Shown here in pieces: positions 7,640 through 18,200 of a DNA stretch of 64,000 nucleotides. The notes under the pieces were generated by a model that did no database searches, was not told where the DNA came from, and saw only the letters and a list, made by a program, of their open reading frames with translations. The DNA is from Lewinellaceae bacterium (GTDB lineage Bacteria; Bacteroidota; Bacteroidia; Chitinophagales; Saprospiraceae). The stretch covers positions 372,001-436,000 of the forward strand of contig JACJYI010000003.1 of the NCBI GenBank assembly GCA_020636225.1, read 5' to 3'. Numbering within the stretch: position 1 is the stretch's first letter; each line of letters begins with the position of its first letter. The translations under genes and the position numbers were made by a program.

Positions 7640-9166
7640 ATGATGTTCAAGTTCATTCAGCTCTTTACGATCGGATTCCTGGTTCATGTGGCTTCAGGAG
7701 AGGCACAGAATCTCCAGTTGGACCAAACATTCGGGACAGGTGGAAAGGTCATTGCTGCGCTCGGTGTCAAGGACGACTGGATCTGGGCATCCGCATTGCA
7801 GCCCGATGGTAAACTCATTGGAGCCGGGTATTCAACAGTGGACTTCACACCCCGTCAGGCAGTAGCGCGATTTATGCCTGATGGAACATTGGACAACAGC
7901 TTTGGTGTAAATGGATCCTATGTGTCAGCCACCGAGCGAACAGCTTTTGCCATGGCCTTGCATACCGATGGGACATTTGTTACTGCCGGTTCGAAACCCG
8001 ATAATAATTTTTATATCGGATTTGCGGTAACCCGCTTTCTGGCCAACGGGACGCCCGATCCAGCATTCGGCACGAACGGATCAGTGCGGACCTCATTTGG
8101 TACGATCAAGGATGAGGCCTATGCAGTGGCTGTGCAGGCTGACGGGAAGGTCATTGCTGGTGGTTCGACAGAAACCGGGAATAACAATAATGATTTTGCG
8201 TTACTCCGCTACACGACAGCCGGTATCCTTGATGCTAGTTTTGGGAATGCCGGAAAGGTGGTCACTGCCATTGGATCACAAAGTGATGAAATTTATTCCA
8301 TTGCCATTCAGCCCGACGGAAAAATACTGGTGGCCGGAAATACGAAGGATAACGGGGATTATTTTGTGATGGCTCGCTACCTCACTAATGGAACCCTGGA
8401 TCCTTCCTTTGGCACCGGAGGGATTGTCAAAGGAGAAGCGGGTGTTGGTGTCAAAGCGATGCTGATGCCAAATGGTCAAATCATTTTTGTGGGTCGTAAA
8501 GCAGGGTTTACCGTGCCGGATATTTTCGTATTCAAATATCATGCGAATGGCACATTGGACCAGAGCTATGGTGTCAATGGCAAGGCTGTAGCACTGGGCA
8601 TTCGCGCCAATGGAGCAACGATCCAACCGGATGGAAAAGTGGTTGTTGTCGGGTTGAAATCTGGCTTGTTTGCCGTAACGCGATTCAATGCAAATGGTAC
8701 ATTGGATGAGTCGTTTGGAACTGGAGGTATTTTATCAACAGACGTCAGTGGCACACAGAGTCTCAGTCAGGCGCATGATACCCATGTCCAACCGGATGGT
8801 AAAGTGATTGTTACCGGTGAGGCCTATAAGAACAACAAGCACAACATGGCAATCACACGTTATTTGCCTGAATTGAATGTGAATGTCAAACCGGCAAATC
8901 TCGAACAGAGTTCTGTTTCAGTGTATCCAAATCCGGCGACGTCATCCGTCACGCTGCGCTACAGCCTGTTGTCAGGAAGCCGGGTCTCTGCATTTCTGAC
9001 GGATATTCAGGGGCGCATTCTTTCTCAATTGATTTCAGAAGGGGTTCAATCAGCTGGAGTGCATACGCACCAATTTTTCCTTCAGGACGAATTGCCTGTT
9101 GGAACCTACATGGTTGTCTTGAGTGTGGATGGCGTAATGGTTCCGATGCAGGTAAGTCGGATTTGA
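7640..9166 (+). CDS. Secreted delta-60 repeat protein with T9SS sorting domain
   Basis: 508 residues from the MetMet start at 7640, chosen because a signal peptide (MMFKFIQLFTIGFLVHVASGEAQ region) begins there; the longer ORF adds 37 unlikely residues. The body has seven delta-60-type repeats (TIGR02608), each pairing a QPDGKxxxAG strand with an RxxxxGTLDxSFGxxG strand about 50-60 residues apart, probably a beta-propeller-like fold. Residues ~425-508 are a type A T9SS sorting domain (VYPNPATSSVTL, then DIQGRIL and GTYMVVL). The protein is expected to be exported across the outer membrane by T9SS and attached to the surface or released. The ligand or function is unknown. Confidence 0.88.
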   Translation: MMFKFIQLFTIGFLVHVASGEAQNLQLDQTFGTGGKVIAALGVKDDWIWASALQPDGKLIGAGYSTVDFTPRQAVARFMPDGTLDNSFGVNGSYVSATERTAFAMALHTDGTFVTAGSKPDNNFYIGFAVTRFLANGTPDPAFGTNGSVRTSFGTIKDEAYAVAVQADGKVIAGGSTETGNNNNDFALLRYTTAGILDASFGNAGKVVTAIGSQSDEIYSIAIQPDGKILVAGNTKDNGDYFVMARYLTNGTLDPSFGTGGIVKGEAGVGVKAMLMPNGQIIFVGRKAGFTVPDIFVFKYHANGTLDQSYGVNGKAVALGIRANGATIQPDGKVVVVGLKSGLFAVTRFNANGTLDESFGTGGILSTDVSGTQSLSQAHDTHVQPDGKVIVTGEAYKNNKHNMAITRYLPELNVNVKPANLEQSSVSVYPNPATSSVTLRYSLLSGSRVSAFLTDIQGRILSQLISEGVQSAGVHTHQFFLQDELPVGTYMVVLSVDGVMVPMQVSRI

Positions 9167-9226
9167 GCTGATTGTCTATTGCAATAGAATACAACCTTTG
9201 CATTGACCTTGTTGTGTCGGTAAGGT

Positions 9227-9253
9227 AAACGCAAAGACGCGAAGTCGCTAAGA
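9227..9253. repeat. Dispersed AT/GCG short repeat (copy 1)
   Basis: AAACGCAAAGACGCGAAG-type sequence, related in reverse complement to 18717-18747. Similar short repeats are scattered between genes in many bacterial genomes. Confidence 0.4.
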
Positions 9254-9285
9254 ATAATGCAACGCTCCAGTTGTTTTAAATGAAT

Positions 9286-9675
9286 TTATTGGTTGGACTG
9301 ACCTGGAAGGAAGGTCTTCAATTGGGACCATCTCCATCGGAGTAAAACCATGCAGCAACCCAAAACTGTACAAGCGAGACCGAATAACAAACCACCGTCG
9401 GCTTGTACTTCTATACCCAATGGACCCAGGTGAGAAGCTATTGCCCCCAACATGACCAAGGCACCACCAAGAGCGCCAAGGACAACTGTCCGTGGAACAA
9501 GCAGGAGGATGGCCGAAATCAATTCTGCAATTCCTGATCCATATCGACCAATGGGTTCCATGCCCAGTGTTTCGAAGATGTAGATGCTTTCCGGTGCACC
9601 GGTGAATTTGAAGTAGAGGGTTTGCAGCAGAATGACTGCTGCCAGGATCCGCAGGATCCAGTCGATGGTTCTCAT
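9286..9675 (-). CDS. DoxX-like small membrane protein
   Basis: 129 residues with four hydrophobic helices (about 3-23, 45-64, 68-87 and 95-113) and the DoxX-like pattern (RILAAVILLQTLYFKFTG at the start, FETLGMEPIGRYGSGIAEL in the first loop). ATG 9675 was chosen over a longer ORF because the first transmembrane segment follows directly. DoxX-type proteins sit in the inner membrane; several are linked to quinone or thiol redox balance, but the role of this one is unknown. Confidence 0.75.
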   Translation of the reverse strand: MRTIDWILRILAAVILLQTLYFKFTGAPESIYIFETLGMEPIGRYGSGIAELISAILLLVPRTVVLGALGGALVMLGAIASHLGPLGIEVQADGGLLFGLACTVLGCCMVLLRWRWSQLKTFLPGQSNQ

Positions 9676-9781
9676 AGGCCAGGATTGTGTTGGAAAGTTC
9701 CGAAAAAAGTCGGACAACCCGGCAGGGGAAGCGGCTTGAGGGAAGGGAGCAGGCCTGCGAGCGGGGCAGGATCCGGCCATG

Positions 9782-9805
9782 AAAAAAACCCACTCAGAGA
9801 GTGGG
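9782..9805 (-). terminator. Intrinsic terminator downstream of ftsK
   Basis: Read on the minus strand: a 7-bp stem (9805-9799 with 9795-9789), 3-nt loop, then seven T residues. It lies 39 bp after the ftsK stop, the classical layout of a rho-independent terminator. Confidence 0.75.
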
Positions 9806-9844
9806 CCCTTTACTTGTGGCTATACCGGGGCATAGCCAACGTTC

Positions 9845-12283
9845 CTAACCAGCCATTCTTTCCTCCAAATACCGTTCCAATTCGGAAGGATCGTAGATGA
9901 GCACCTCTCTGGGCTTGCTGCCTTCATTGGCTCCGACGATGCCCATGGCCTCGAGCTGGTCCATGATCCGACCGGCGCGGTTGTAGCCCAGTTTGAGCCG
10001 GCGCTGGATCATGCTGGTCGATCCGATCTGGTTGGATACCACCAGGCGGGCGGCTTCGGAAAAGAGATTGTCCAGGTCCTTCGGGTCCAGGGGACCGGAA
10101 CTGTTGGGGTTGTCCGGATTGAATTCCGGCAGGAAGTAAGGCTCGGGGAATCCCTGTTGCTGGCCGATGAAATCGATCACCCGTTCCACTTCGGAGGTAT
10201 CGACAAAGGCCCCCTGCAGACGGATCATGTCCCCGCCGACACTGAGGAGCATGTCGCCCTGACCGATCAACTGATCGGCGCCGCCTCCGTCGAGGATGGT
10301 GCGGGAGTCGACCTTGGATGCCACCTTGAAGGCGATACGGGCCGGGAAGTTGGCCTTGATGCTACCTGTGATGATGTTGACGGAAGGCCGTTGCGTGGCG
10401 ATGATCAGGTGGATGCCCACGGCCCGGGCCAACTGGGCCAGACGGGCCAGGGGCTGTTCGACCTCCCGGCCGGCAGTGAGGATGAGATCGGCAAACTCGT
10501 CGATCACCAGGACGATGAAGGGCATGAACCGATGGCCGTCATTGGGGTTGAGCCGGCGTTCGGTGAATTTGTCATTGTATTCCCGCAGGTTCCGGGTCTT
10601 GGCCCGCTTGAGCAGCTCATATCGCGTGTCCATTTCGATGCACAGCGAATTGAGGGTGTAGATGACCTGGTTGTTGTCGGTCACGATCGGCTCGGTCTGT
10701 TCGGGCAGGAAGGCCAGGAAGTGATTCTCCAGGAAGCCGTAGGGATAGAGCTCGACCTTCTTGGGGTCGATCAGGACCAGCTTGAGCTGGGACGGGTGCT
10801 TGCGATAGAGCAGGGAAATGAGGACGGAGTTGATCCCCACTGATTTACCCTGACCGGTCGCCCCGGCGATGAGCAGGTGAGGCATCTTGGCCAGGTCTGC
10901 GATGAAGACCTCATTGGAAATGGTCTTCCCGATCGCGATGGGCAGGTCCATTTTCACCTGCTTGAACTTGTCGGAAGCGATCACTTCGCGCAGGCCCACG
11001 ATCTGTTTCTTCTTGTTGGGTACCTCGATGCCGATGGTGCCCTTGCCGGGGATCGGGGCGATGATGCGGATGCCCAGGGCGGACATGCTCAGGGCGATGT
11101 CATCCTCCAGGTTGCGGATGCGCGAGATCTTGATCCCCGGTGCCGGAACGATCTCGAAGAGGGTGACCGTCGGACCGATGGTCGCCCGGATCTTGGTGAT
11201 CTCGATCTTGTAGTTGAGCAGGGTATCGATGATCTGGTTCTTGTGCATTTCCAGCTCGGCGCGATCGATCTCGACCTGCGATTCGCTGTAGTCATGCAAC
11301 AGGTCGATATCCGGCAGCTTGTAGCGCGACAGCTCCTTCTTCGGGTCATAGGGTTCCGCATCGGCTTCGTCGTCGTCCGTGACCACCGGATGGGTCCCTT
11401 CTCTCAGGGATTGGGGTGTGGTGGGCAAATCCGGGGGGGAGGCCGCATGGGTCGCTTCCGGTGGCGGAGGCGTACCGACCGTCTCCAGTTCCAGGTCGGG
11501 AAGATCCCTGGATGGGCCAGGTGTCCGGTTCACCAGGTCTTCGTCCAGGTCCAGGTCGATGGCCCCATCATGAGGCTTGAGGGTCGCTTCAGCTGTCTTG
11601 CGCCTGGCGGAGCGCATCACTTCCGGGTCATCATCAGCCGAGGCGGGCCGGAGCCACTGGACGTTGCGGAGGGCGCGAAATGGTGCCGTCATCCAGGCCG
11701 GCAGTCCGAGCTGGTTGAAGTCAGGATTGAAGAACCAGACCAGGGTGCCGATGATGCTGGCAACCAGGAGGAGGGTCATGCCGATCTGTCCGATCAGGCT
11801 GACGATCCAGTTGCTGATGGCTGAGCCGAAGGCCCCGCCATAGGGGAACTCGGCCTGCTGGAAGATAAAGGCGCTGTAGATCGAGGCGATCACCATGACC
11901 AGGACAGACTTCCGGAAGGCGATCCAGTAAGGCTTCAGCTTCTGTTCGAGGACCAGGTGCAGGCCCAGGCGGAACAACAGGTAGACCAGGATAAAGGAGG
12001 CGATACCAAAGCCCCAGTAAATGAAGAAATTGGAGGTGATGGCCCCGAGCTTGCCGAGCCAGTTGTCCACCTGGACTTCGGTTTCGAACAGGAGGGACCA
12101 GGAAAAGAACAGGACCTGGTTCTGGTCGCGGTACCAGGTAAAGAGGTAGGAGACGAACGCTATGGCCAGATAGGATGAAAGGAGCAGGGCGATCAACCCA
12201 CCGATCTTGGGGTGGCGTTGATCTTTTTTCATCTGGAGGTCCAGGGCCAGTTGACGGCTGGATTTTTTCTTCTTTGCAGGCAT
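9845..12283 (-). CDS. ftsK: DNA translocase FtsK/SpoIIIE
   Basis: 812 residues. Four N-terminal transmembrane helices (about 28-50, 78-112, 125-145 and 157-185) anchor it at the division septum. A charged, Pro-rich linker runs from ~200 to 310. The alpha/beta motor follows, with Walker A AGATGQGKS at ~473-481 and Walker B VLVIDEFADLI near 590-600. The C-terminal ~65 residues form the winged-helix gamma domain that reads polar DNA sequences. It pumps DNA during chromosome dimer resolution at division. The linker is much shorter than in Escherichia coli FtsK, as is usual outside the Gammaproteobacteria. Confidence 0.95.
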   Translation of the reverse strand: MPAKKKKSSRQLALDLQMKKDQRHPKIGGLIALLLSSYLAIAFVSYLFTWYRDQNQVLFFSWSLLFETEVQVDNWLGKLGAITSNFFIYWGFGIASFILVYLLFRLGLHLVLEQKLKPYWIAFRKSVLVMVIASIYSAFIFQQAEFPYGGAFGSAISNWIVSLIGQIGMTLLLVASIIGTLVWFFNPDFNQLGLPAWMTAPFRALRNVQWLRPASADDDPEVMRSARRKTAEATLKPHDGAIDLDLDEDLVNRTPGPSRDLPDLELETVGTPPPPEATHAASPPDLPTTPQSLREGTHPVVTDDDEADAEPYDPKKELSRYKLPDIDLLHDYSESQVEIDRAELEMHKNQIIDTLLNYKIEITKIRATIGPTVTLFEIVPAPGIKISRIRNLEDDIALSMSALGIRIIAPIPGKGTIGIEVPNKKKQIVGLREVIASDKFKQVKMDLPIAIGKTISNEVFIADLAKMPHLLIAGATGQGKSVGINSVLISLLYRKHPSQLKLVLIDPKKVELYPYGFLENHFLAFLPEQTEPIVTDNNQVIYTLNSLCIEMDTRYELLKRAKTRNLREYNDKFTERRLNPNDGHRFMPFIVLVIDEFADLILTAGREVEQPLARLAQLARAVGIHLIIATQRPSVNIITGSIKANFPARIAFKVASKVDSRTILDGGGADQLIGQGDMLLSVGGDMIRLQGAFVDTSEVERVIDFIGQQQGFPEPYFLPEFNPDNPNSSGPLDPKDLDNLFSEAARLVVSNQIGSTSMIQRRLKLGYNRAGRIMDQLEAMGIVGANEGSKPREVLIYDPSELERYLEERMAG

Positions 12284-12367
12284 GTCCTATGGGAATTCAG
12301 CAGTGCTGACCCGTACAAATGAGCCCCTGATGGCCTTGAAATTACACATGTACGGAAATCAGCATGA

Positions 12368-12375
12368 CAAAAATA
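12368..12375 (-). promoter_or_regulatory. Candidate -7 box (TATTTTTG) for ftsK
   Basis: TAnnTTTG match on the minus strand 84 bp upstream of the ftsK ATG. No clear -33 partner. Confidence 0.3.
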
Positions 12376-12477
12376 CGATTTTACCTGAGGGTGTGACCCG
12401 CCATGGGGGTTTTTCTATATATGTAAGGCGATGCGGGCCGGCGAACGTTCCCTCGCAAAGGAGGAGGGATGTTAAAG

Positions 12478-12512
12478 TTTGCACGGGCACCGTCCTGTTT
12501 TCCGTAATTTTG
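12478..12512 (+). promoter_or_regulatory. Candidate Bacteroidota promoter for the JmjC/cupin gene
   Basis: TTTG at 12478-12481 and TAATTTTG at 12505-12512 with a 23-bp spacer, within the range accepted for TTTG/TAnnTTTG promoters. The gene starts 20 bp downstream. Confidence 0.45.
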
Positions 12513-12532
12513 GCGCTTCAATCGCATGTCGA

Positions 12533-13381
12533 ATGGATCTGAAACAAGTCGATCGTCGGACTGGTCTGACCAGGGCTTCCTTCAAGGCGGAATACCTGGA
12601 TCCCCGTCAGCCGGTGGTATTTACCGACCTGATGGATTCATGGCCAGCCAGGAAGAAATGGAGCATTGATCACCTGAAGGCCAATTACGGCCATATCAAG
12701 GTGCCCGTGTATTCCGAGAATTATTCGAAGCCGGGGAAGCACTACATGGAGCCCGACAAGGTCTTGCCTTTCCGGGAGTACCTGGAGATGCTGGAAAGCG
12801 GGCCGACCAGGTATCGGCTGTTCCTGTTCAATATCTTCCGCCATGCGCCGTCCATGTGCCAGGATTTCAGTATCCCCAACATCATGGATGGATTCTACAG
12901 CGATTTTCCGTTCATGTTCTTCGGCGGACAGGGATCGTCCGTGGCATTGCACTACGACATTGACCTGGCCCACGTGTTCCTCAATCAGTTCCATGGTCGC
13001 AAGCGGGTGGTGCTCTTCTCGCCCGAGGAGTCCCGACACCTGTACCACCATCCGTTCACCGTGGCCAGTTATGTGGATATCAACCATCCGGATTATAAGG
13101 CCTATCCGGCACTCCGCAAGGTGAAGGGCTTTGAGACCATCCTCGAGCCGGGAGAGACCTTGTACATGCCATCCGGATACTGGCACTATATCGAATACAC
13201 GGACGGGGGGTACTCCATGTCCCTGCGCGCCAATAATTCCTACACCCTGCGGGCAAAGGGGCTGCTGAACATCGCCCGACTCTTCGTCGTGGACAAGGGC
13301 ATGAACCGACTGATGGGTGAAAGCTGGCGGACGATGAAGGCCGAGATCGCCCGCCGCCGCGCAGAAGCGGAACTGGTTTGA
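12533..13381 (+). CDS. Cupin-like/JmjC-domain protein (putative Fe(II)/2-oxoglutarate dioxygenase)
   Basis: 282 residues from ATG 12533, which follows the candidate promoter and begins the conserved segment (MDLKQVDRR). The cupin_8/JmjC core shows the iron triad: H140 and D142 in ALHYDIDLAHVF, and H218 in MPSGYWHYIE. Other family marks are QFHGRKRVVLFSP and the aromatic pocket before the HxD. Such bacterial proteins are usually protein or small-molecule hydroxylases; the substrate is unknown. It is not in an operon, and its 3' side runs directly into the repeat field. Confidence 0.85.
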   Translation: MDLKQVDRRTGLTRASFKAEYLDPRQPVVFTDLMDSWPARKKWSIDHLKANYGHIKVPVYSENYSKPGKHYMEPDKVLPFREYLEMLESGPTRYRLFLFNIFRHAPSMCQDFSIPNIMDGFYSDFPFMFFGGQGSSVALHYDIDLAHVFLNQFHGRKRVVLFSPEESRHLYHHPFTVASYVDINHPDYKAYPALRKVKGFETILEPGETLYMPSGYWHYIEYTDGGYSMSLRANNSYTLRAKGLLNIARLFVVDKGMNRLMGESWRTMKAEIARRRAEAELV

Positions 13382-13729
13382 TCAGAACGTTCTCCGGAGG
13401 TGGGAGTTTGGAGGTTATGAGTTTATGAGGGGAGTGGAGGAGTCGGAAGTGTAGGAGTCGAGGGGAAGATCTTCCTGGCATTTCCGTTTTACCGGAAGGA
13501 GTTTGGAGGTTATGAGGTTATGAGGGGAGTGGAGGAGTCGGGAGTGTAGGAGTCGAGGGGAAGATTTTCCTGGTATTTTCGTTTTACCGGCAGGAGTTTG
13601 GAGGTTATGAGGTTATGAGGGGGGTGGAGGAGTCGGGAGTGGAGGAGTCGAGGGGAAGATCTTCCTGGTATTTCCGTTTTACCGGCAGGAGTATGGAGGT
13701 TATGAGGTTATGAGGGGGGTGTAGGAATC

Positions 13730-13900
13730 GAAGAAGAAATCATACCTGACTGGACAGAAACCCCGGAGGGGTTAAATATGAATAGCCCCGGGTGACAACC
13801 CGGGGTTTTGAGCATCAAGGACCATCAACCACGGAGTGGTTGAACCCTGTACTTGGATGCCACTTCCATTCCAGAAGCAGTGAGGAGAAGAAACGGCACC
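13730..13900 (+). repeat. Three-hairpin palindromic cassette, copy A
   Basis: Three stem-loops in order: 13759-13773 (AACCCC/GGGGTT), 13786-13805 (CCCCGGGT/ACCCGGGG) and 13826-13842 (CAACCAC/GTGGTTG), then a conserved 3' tail ending GAAACGGCACC. About 170 bp. Confidence 0.8.
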
Positions 13901-14136
13901 GCGTGAAGTGCCTGCCGGCAGGAGGTTTCGAGGGGGTGGAGGAGTCGGAAGTGTAGGAGTCGAGGGGAAGATCTTCCTGGCATTTCCGTTTTACCGGAAG
14001 GAGTTTGGAGTTTATGAGTTTATGAGGGGAGTGGAGGAGTCGAGAGTGGAGGAGTCGAGGAGAAAATCATCCTGGTATTTCCGTTTTACCGGCAGGAGTA
14101 TGGAGGTTATGAGGTTATGAGGGGGGTGTAGGAGAC

Positions 14137-14307
14137 GAAGAAGAAATCATATCTGACAGGGCAGCAACCCCGGAGGGGTTGACTTTGAATAGCCCCGGGT
14201 GACAACCCGGGGTTCTGAGCATCAAGGACCATCAACCACGGAGTGGTTGAATCCTGTACTTGGATGCCACTTCCATTCCAGAAGCAGTGAGGAGAAGAAA
14301 CGGCACC
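14137..14307 (+). repeat. Three-hairpin palindromic cassette, copy B
   Basis: Same hairpins in the same order and orientation as copy A (third hairpin at 14233-14249). Only scattered substitutions relative to copy A. Confidence 0.8.
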
Positions 14308-14462
14308 GCGTGAAGTTTGAAGGTTATGCGTGCCTGCCGGCAGGAGGTTTCGAGGGGGTGGAGGAGTCGGAAGTGTAGGAGTCGAGGGGAAATCTTCCTG
14401 GCATTTCCGTTTTACCGGCAGGAGTTTGGAGGTTATGAGGTTATGAGGGAGGTGGAGGAGTC

Positions 14463-14640
14463 GAAGAAGAAATCAAACCTGACAGGGCAGCAACCCCGGA
14501 GGGGTTGACTATGAATAGCCCCGGGTGACAACCCGGGGTTCTGAGCATCAAGAACCATCAACCACGGAGTGGTTGAATCCTGGATTTGGATGCCACACAG
14601 GGCTTCCATTCCAGAAGCAGTGAGGAGAAGAAACGGCACT
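14463..14640 (+). repeat. Three-hairpin palindromic cassette, copy C
   Basis: Same organisation. Carries a few extra bases (ACAGGGC) in the tail compared with copies A and B. Confidence 0.8.
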
Positions 14641-14780
14641 GGGTGGAGTTTGGAGTTTATAAGGTTATGAGGGGAGTGTAGGAGTCGGGAGTGGAGGAGT
14701 CGAGGGGAAATCTTCCTGGCATTTCCGTTTTACCGGCAGGAGTTTGGAGGTTATGAGGTTATGAGGGAGGTGGAGGAGTC

Positions 14781-14958
14781 GAAGAAGAAATCAAACCTGA
14801 CAGGGCAGCAACCCCGGAGGGGTTGACTTTGAATAGCCCCGGGTGACAACCCGGGGTTCTGAGCATCAAGGACCATCAACCACGGAGTGGTTGAACCCTG
14901 TACTTGGATGCCAAACAGGGCTTCCGTTCCAGAAGCAGTGAGGAGAAGAAACGGCACC
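14781..14958 (+). repeat. Three-hairpin palindromic cassette, copy D
   Basis: Same organisation, with the same extra tail bases as copy C, so C and D form a sub-pair and A and B another. Confidence 0.8.
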
Positions 14959-15170
14959 GCGCGAGGTTTGAAGGTTATGCGTGCCTGCCATCAGGAGGTT
15001 TCGAGGGGGTGGAGGAGTCGGAAGTGTAGGAGTCGAGGGGAAATCTTCTCTGTCTTCCCTCCCGCCACACCGTACAGGCTGATCCACCTTGAACCACCAA
15101 TTCTTCCGGTTCGACAACTTCAACAGCCGGAAATCGGCTGAATCGGTCGTTTCGCTAATCCGGCCTTCCG

Positions 15171-15178
15171 TATCTTTG
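15171..15178 (+). promoter_or_regulatory. Candidate -7 box (TATCTTTG) for ccsBA
   Basis: Perfect TAnnTTTG match 88 bp upstream of the ccsBA ATG, with a TTTC-like element ~17 bp further upstream (15150-15153). Confidence 0.4.
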
Positions 15179-15266
15179 ACGGTGCTCATGGACATCCCGG
15201 CGATATCGCCATTCCGGCGTTTCCAATCCGTACACTGAGCAATTCAAACAAGGACACTCCTGAACC

Positions 15267-18200
15267 ATGATCATCCTCAAAAAGATAGTCAATCGCCTTT
15301 TCTCTACCTCCGCCGCGGGACTCTATATGATCCTGTTTGCTGCCGCCATCGGCGTGGCCACGTTCATCGAGAACGACTTCGGTACCAGTGCCGCCCAGAA
15401 GGTGGTGTTCAAGACCAAGTGGTTCGAGTTGCTCCTGGTCCTGTTCGGCATCACCCTGATCGTCAATATCTTCCGATTCCGGATGATCCAGCAGAAGAAA
15501 TGGGCGATTCTCACCTTTCATGCCGCCATGGTGATCATCCTCATCGGGGCCGGCGTGACCCGGTATTTCGGGTTTGAAGGCATGATGCATATCCGGGAGG
15601 GGAGTGCGTCCGACACGTTTCTTTCTGCCGAGACCTATCTGCTCTTTGAGGCGCGCAACGGCCAGGAAACCTTCCGCTTTGATGCACCGGTGCTCTTTGC
15701 CTCCCGCGGGAACAACCACTTCCAGGAAACGTATCAGCTGGGCGACAAGCAGATCTCTGTCGAGGTGACCGACTTCATGCCCAATCCAGCCGAGGTCATG
15801 GTAGATGATCCCGTGACCGGAGTGCCCATCCTGAAGATCGTGATTGGCGGGATGAGTGGCCGGGAGGAATATTACCTGCGATATGGTGAGACATCAACCA
15901 TCAAGGGCACCCGATTTGCCTTCGGTGAACAACCTGATCCGACTGCCTTTTCCATCCAGTATGCCAACCAGGAATTGACCTTCGTGGCCCCCGAACCCTA
16001 CACCCAGATGGTGATGGCCACCCAGACCCGGGACTCCATTGCTCCCGGTGCCGTCTATCCCTTGCGGTTGCGCAGCCTCTACAGCAACGGGACTTCGGGT
16101 TTTGTCTTCGGCGATTTCAACCCGCAGGCCCGGGTGGAGATCACCTCTTCCTCCCCCAAGATGCTGAGCAGCAGCATGGGCGGCGTGCTGATGACCATCT
16201 CGTCCGGGAGCGACCGGCAGACCCAATACGTCTATGGCCAGCAGGGTGTGGAAGGCCGTCCGAGAGGGTTCATGGTCAACGGGATGCAGGTCGCCGCATC
16301 CTATGGCGCCAAGCGGAGGCAGCTGCCCTTTTCCCTGCAGCTGCACGATTTCATCATGGAGCGGTATCCGGGTACCAACAGCGCCTCCTCCTACGCCAGT
16401 GAGGTGACCCTGCTCGATCCGCGGACCAAACTGAAACGGGACCAGCGGATCTACATGAACCATATCCTGGATCACGATGGCTACCGGTTCTTCCAGTCCT
16501 CCTTCGACCAGGACGAACTGGGCACCTACCTGAGCGTCAATTATGACGCTCCGGGCACCTGGCTCAGCTATATCGGGTATTTCCTCCTGACCCTGGGGAT
16601 GATCCTCACCCTGTTCTCCCCCAAAAGCCGGTTCCGGAAACTGGGCGAACATATCCGGCAGATCCGGCAGAGCAGGGTCATGGCGGTATGGCTCTTCCTC
16701 ATGTTGGGTGGCCTGGCCAACGGGCTGTATGCGGTCAACCAGCCGCCGGCCGATCATGCCCGGGAGTTTGGCAAGGTGCTGGTACAGGACCAGAACGGGC
16801 GATTCAAGCCGATCAATACCCTGAGCAGCGAGCTCCTCCGCAAACTGTCCAGGAAGGAGACCTACCAGGGGGCCTCAGCCGACCAGGTGATCCTCAGCAT
16901 GGCCGTGAATCCTCCGCTCTGGTACGCCGAGCCGGTGATCAAGGTGGGCAACCAGACAGAGATCGTGTCGCTGCTGGGTGTAGCTGGGCCGATGGCCAGT
17001 TACAATGACTTTTTCAATCAGGACGGTTCCTACAAGTTGAAGGAGGAGATCCGGGCGGCCTTCAATCGCGAGCCTCGTGACCGGGGGGTATGGGAAAAGG
17101 AATTGATCAAGATCGATGAACGGGTCAACATCATGAACATGGTCTTTTCGGGCCGGTTCTTTCGGGTGTTCCCCATTCCCGACGATGAGAACCATACCTG
17201 GCAATCCCCTGCAGACATGATGCACCAGCACCAGGGGCACACAGGAGAGGACTTCATTTCCCGGTTCTATCCGGCCTACATCCAGACGGTCAGGGAGGCG
17301 AAGGCGCAACAGGACTGGGACCTGGCCAACCGGCTCCTGGAGGAGCTGGGGCGATATCAGGCGCAGTTTTCCGCCGAGGTGCTTCCGTCGGATACCCAGA
17401 TCAAGGCGGAGCTGCTCCTCAATCGCCTGAATATATTCAGCCGGTTGGCTTCCGTGTATGGGATTCTGGCCCTGGTCTTCCTGATCCTGCTCTTCACCTC
17501 GGTGTTCAGCCATCAGCTCAACCTGACCTGGCCTATCCGGGTGGCCACCATCGTCCTGGCCCTCGGGTTCCTGATGCACACGATCGGGTTGGGGCTGCGC
17601 TGGTATGTCTCCGAGCGGGCACCCTGGAGCAACGGGTATGAATCGATGATCTATATCGGCTGGACCACGGTGCTGGCCGGGCTGATCTTCTCCCGGAAGT
17701 CGACTGGTGGATTGACGGCCACGACGGCATTGGCCGCGACCATCCTCATGGTGGCCGGCCTGAGCTGGCTGGATCCGGAGATCACCCCACTGGTCCCTGT
17801 GTTGAAGTCCTACTGGCTGACCATTCATGTATCCCTGGAGGCGGGTAGCTATGGCTTCCTGATGTTGGGGGCGATCATTGGGGTACTGAACCTGATCTTC
17901 ATGATCACCCTGACAGAGGGGAACAAGGGAAAGGTCTACCGGATGATCCGGGAGATGAGCTACATCAGTGAGATGACCCTGATCGGTGGATTGTTCATGA
18001 TCAGTATCGGGACCTACCTCGGTGGGGTGTGGGCGAATGAATCCTGGGGCCGATACTGGGGCTGGGATGCCAAGGAGACCTGGGCGCTGGTGACCATCCT
18101 GGTGTATGCCTTTATCCTGCACATGCGGTTCATCCCCGGCTTGCGGGGGATCTACGCCTATAATGTGGCGTCCCTGTTCGGCTGGGCATCGGTGGTGATG

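Larger units (their letters stand above)
13403..15050 (+). repeat. Composite repeat field: 95-bp minisatellite interrupted by hairpin cassettes
   Basis: No gene is supported between 13382 and 15266. A G-rich unit beginning GGAGTTTGGAGGTTATGAGG recurs with a fixed 95-bp step at 13403, 13498, 13593 and 13688, again at 14000 and 14095, then at 14421, 14645 and 14739 (step 94). Each unit contains GGAGTCG blocks and ends near CCGTTTTACCGGCAGG. A shorter variant starting GGAGGTTTCGAGGGGG follows cassettes A, B and D. Every group of units is followed by one copy of the three-hairpin cassette listed separately. Short ORFs in this stretch are repeat-driven and not considered coding. Nothing recognised lies between 15050 and 15170. 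Confidence 0.85.

Noticed and set aside
14433..14957. Two similar 68-codon minus-strand ORFs in cassettes C and D
   Set aside because: They read through the hairpin repeats; similarity reflects the DNA repeat, with no start context or homologue recognised as a protein.
13403..15050. CRISPR-like array
   Set aside because: The 95-bp units are contiguous without unique spacers, no cas genes are near, and the cassettes are repeats themselves.
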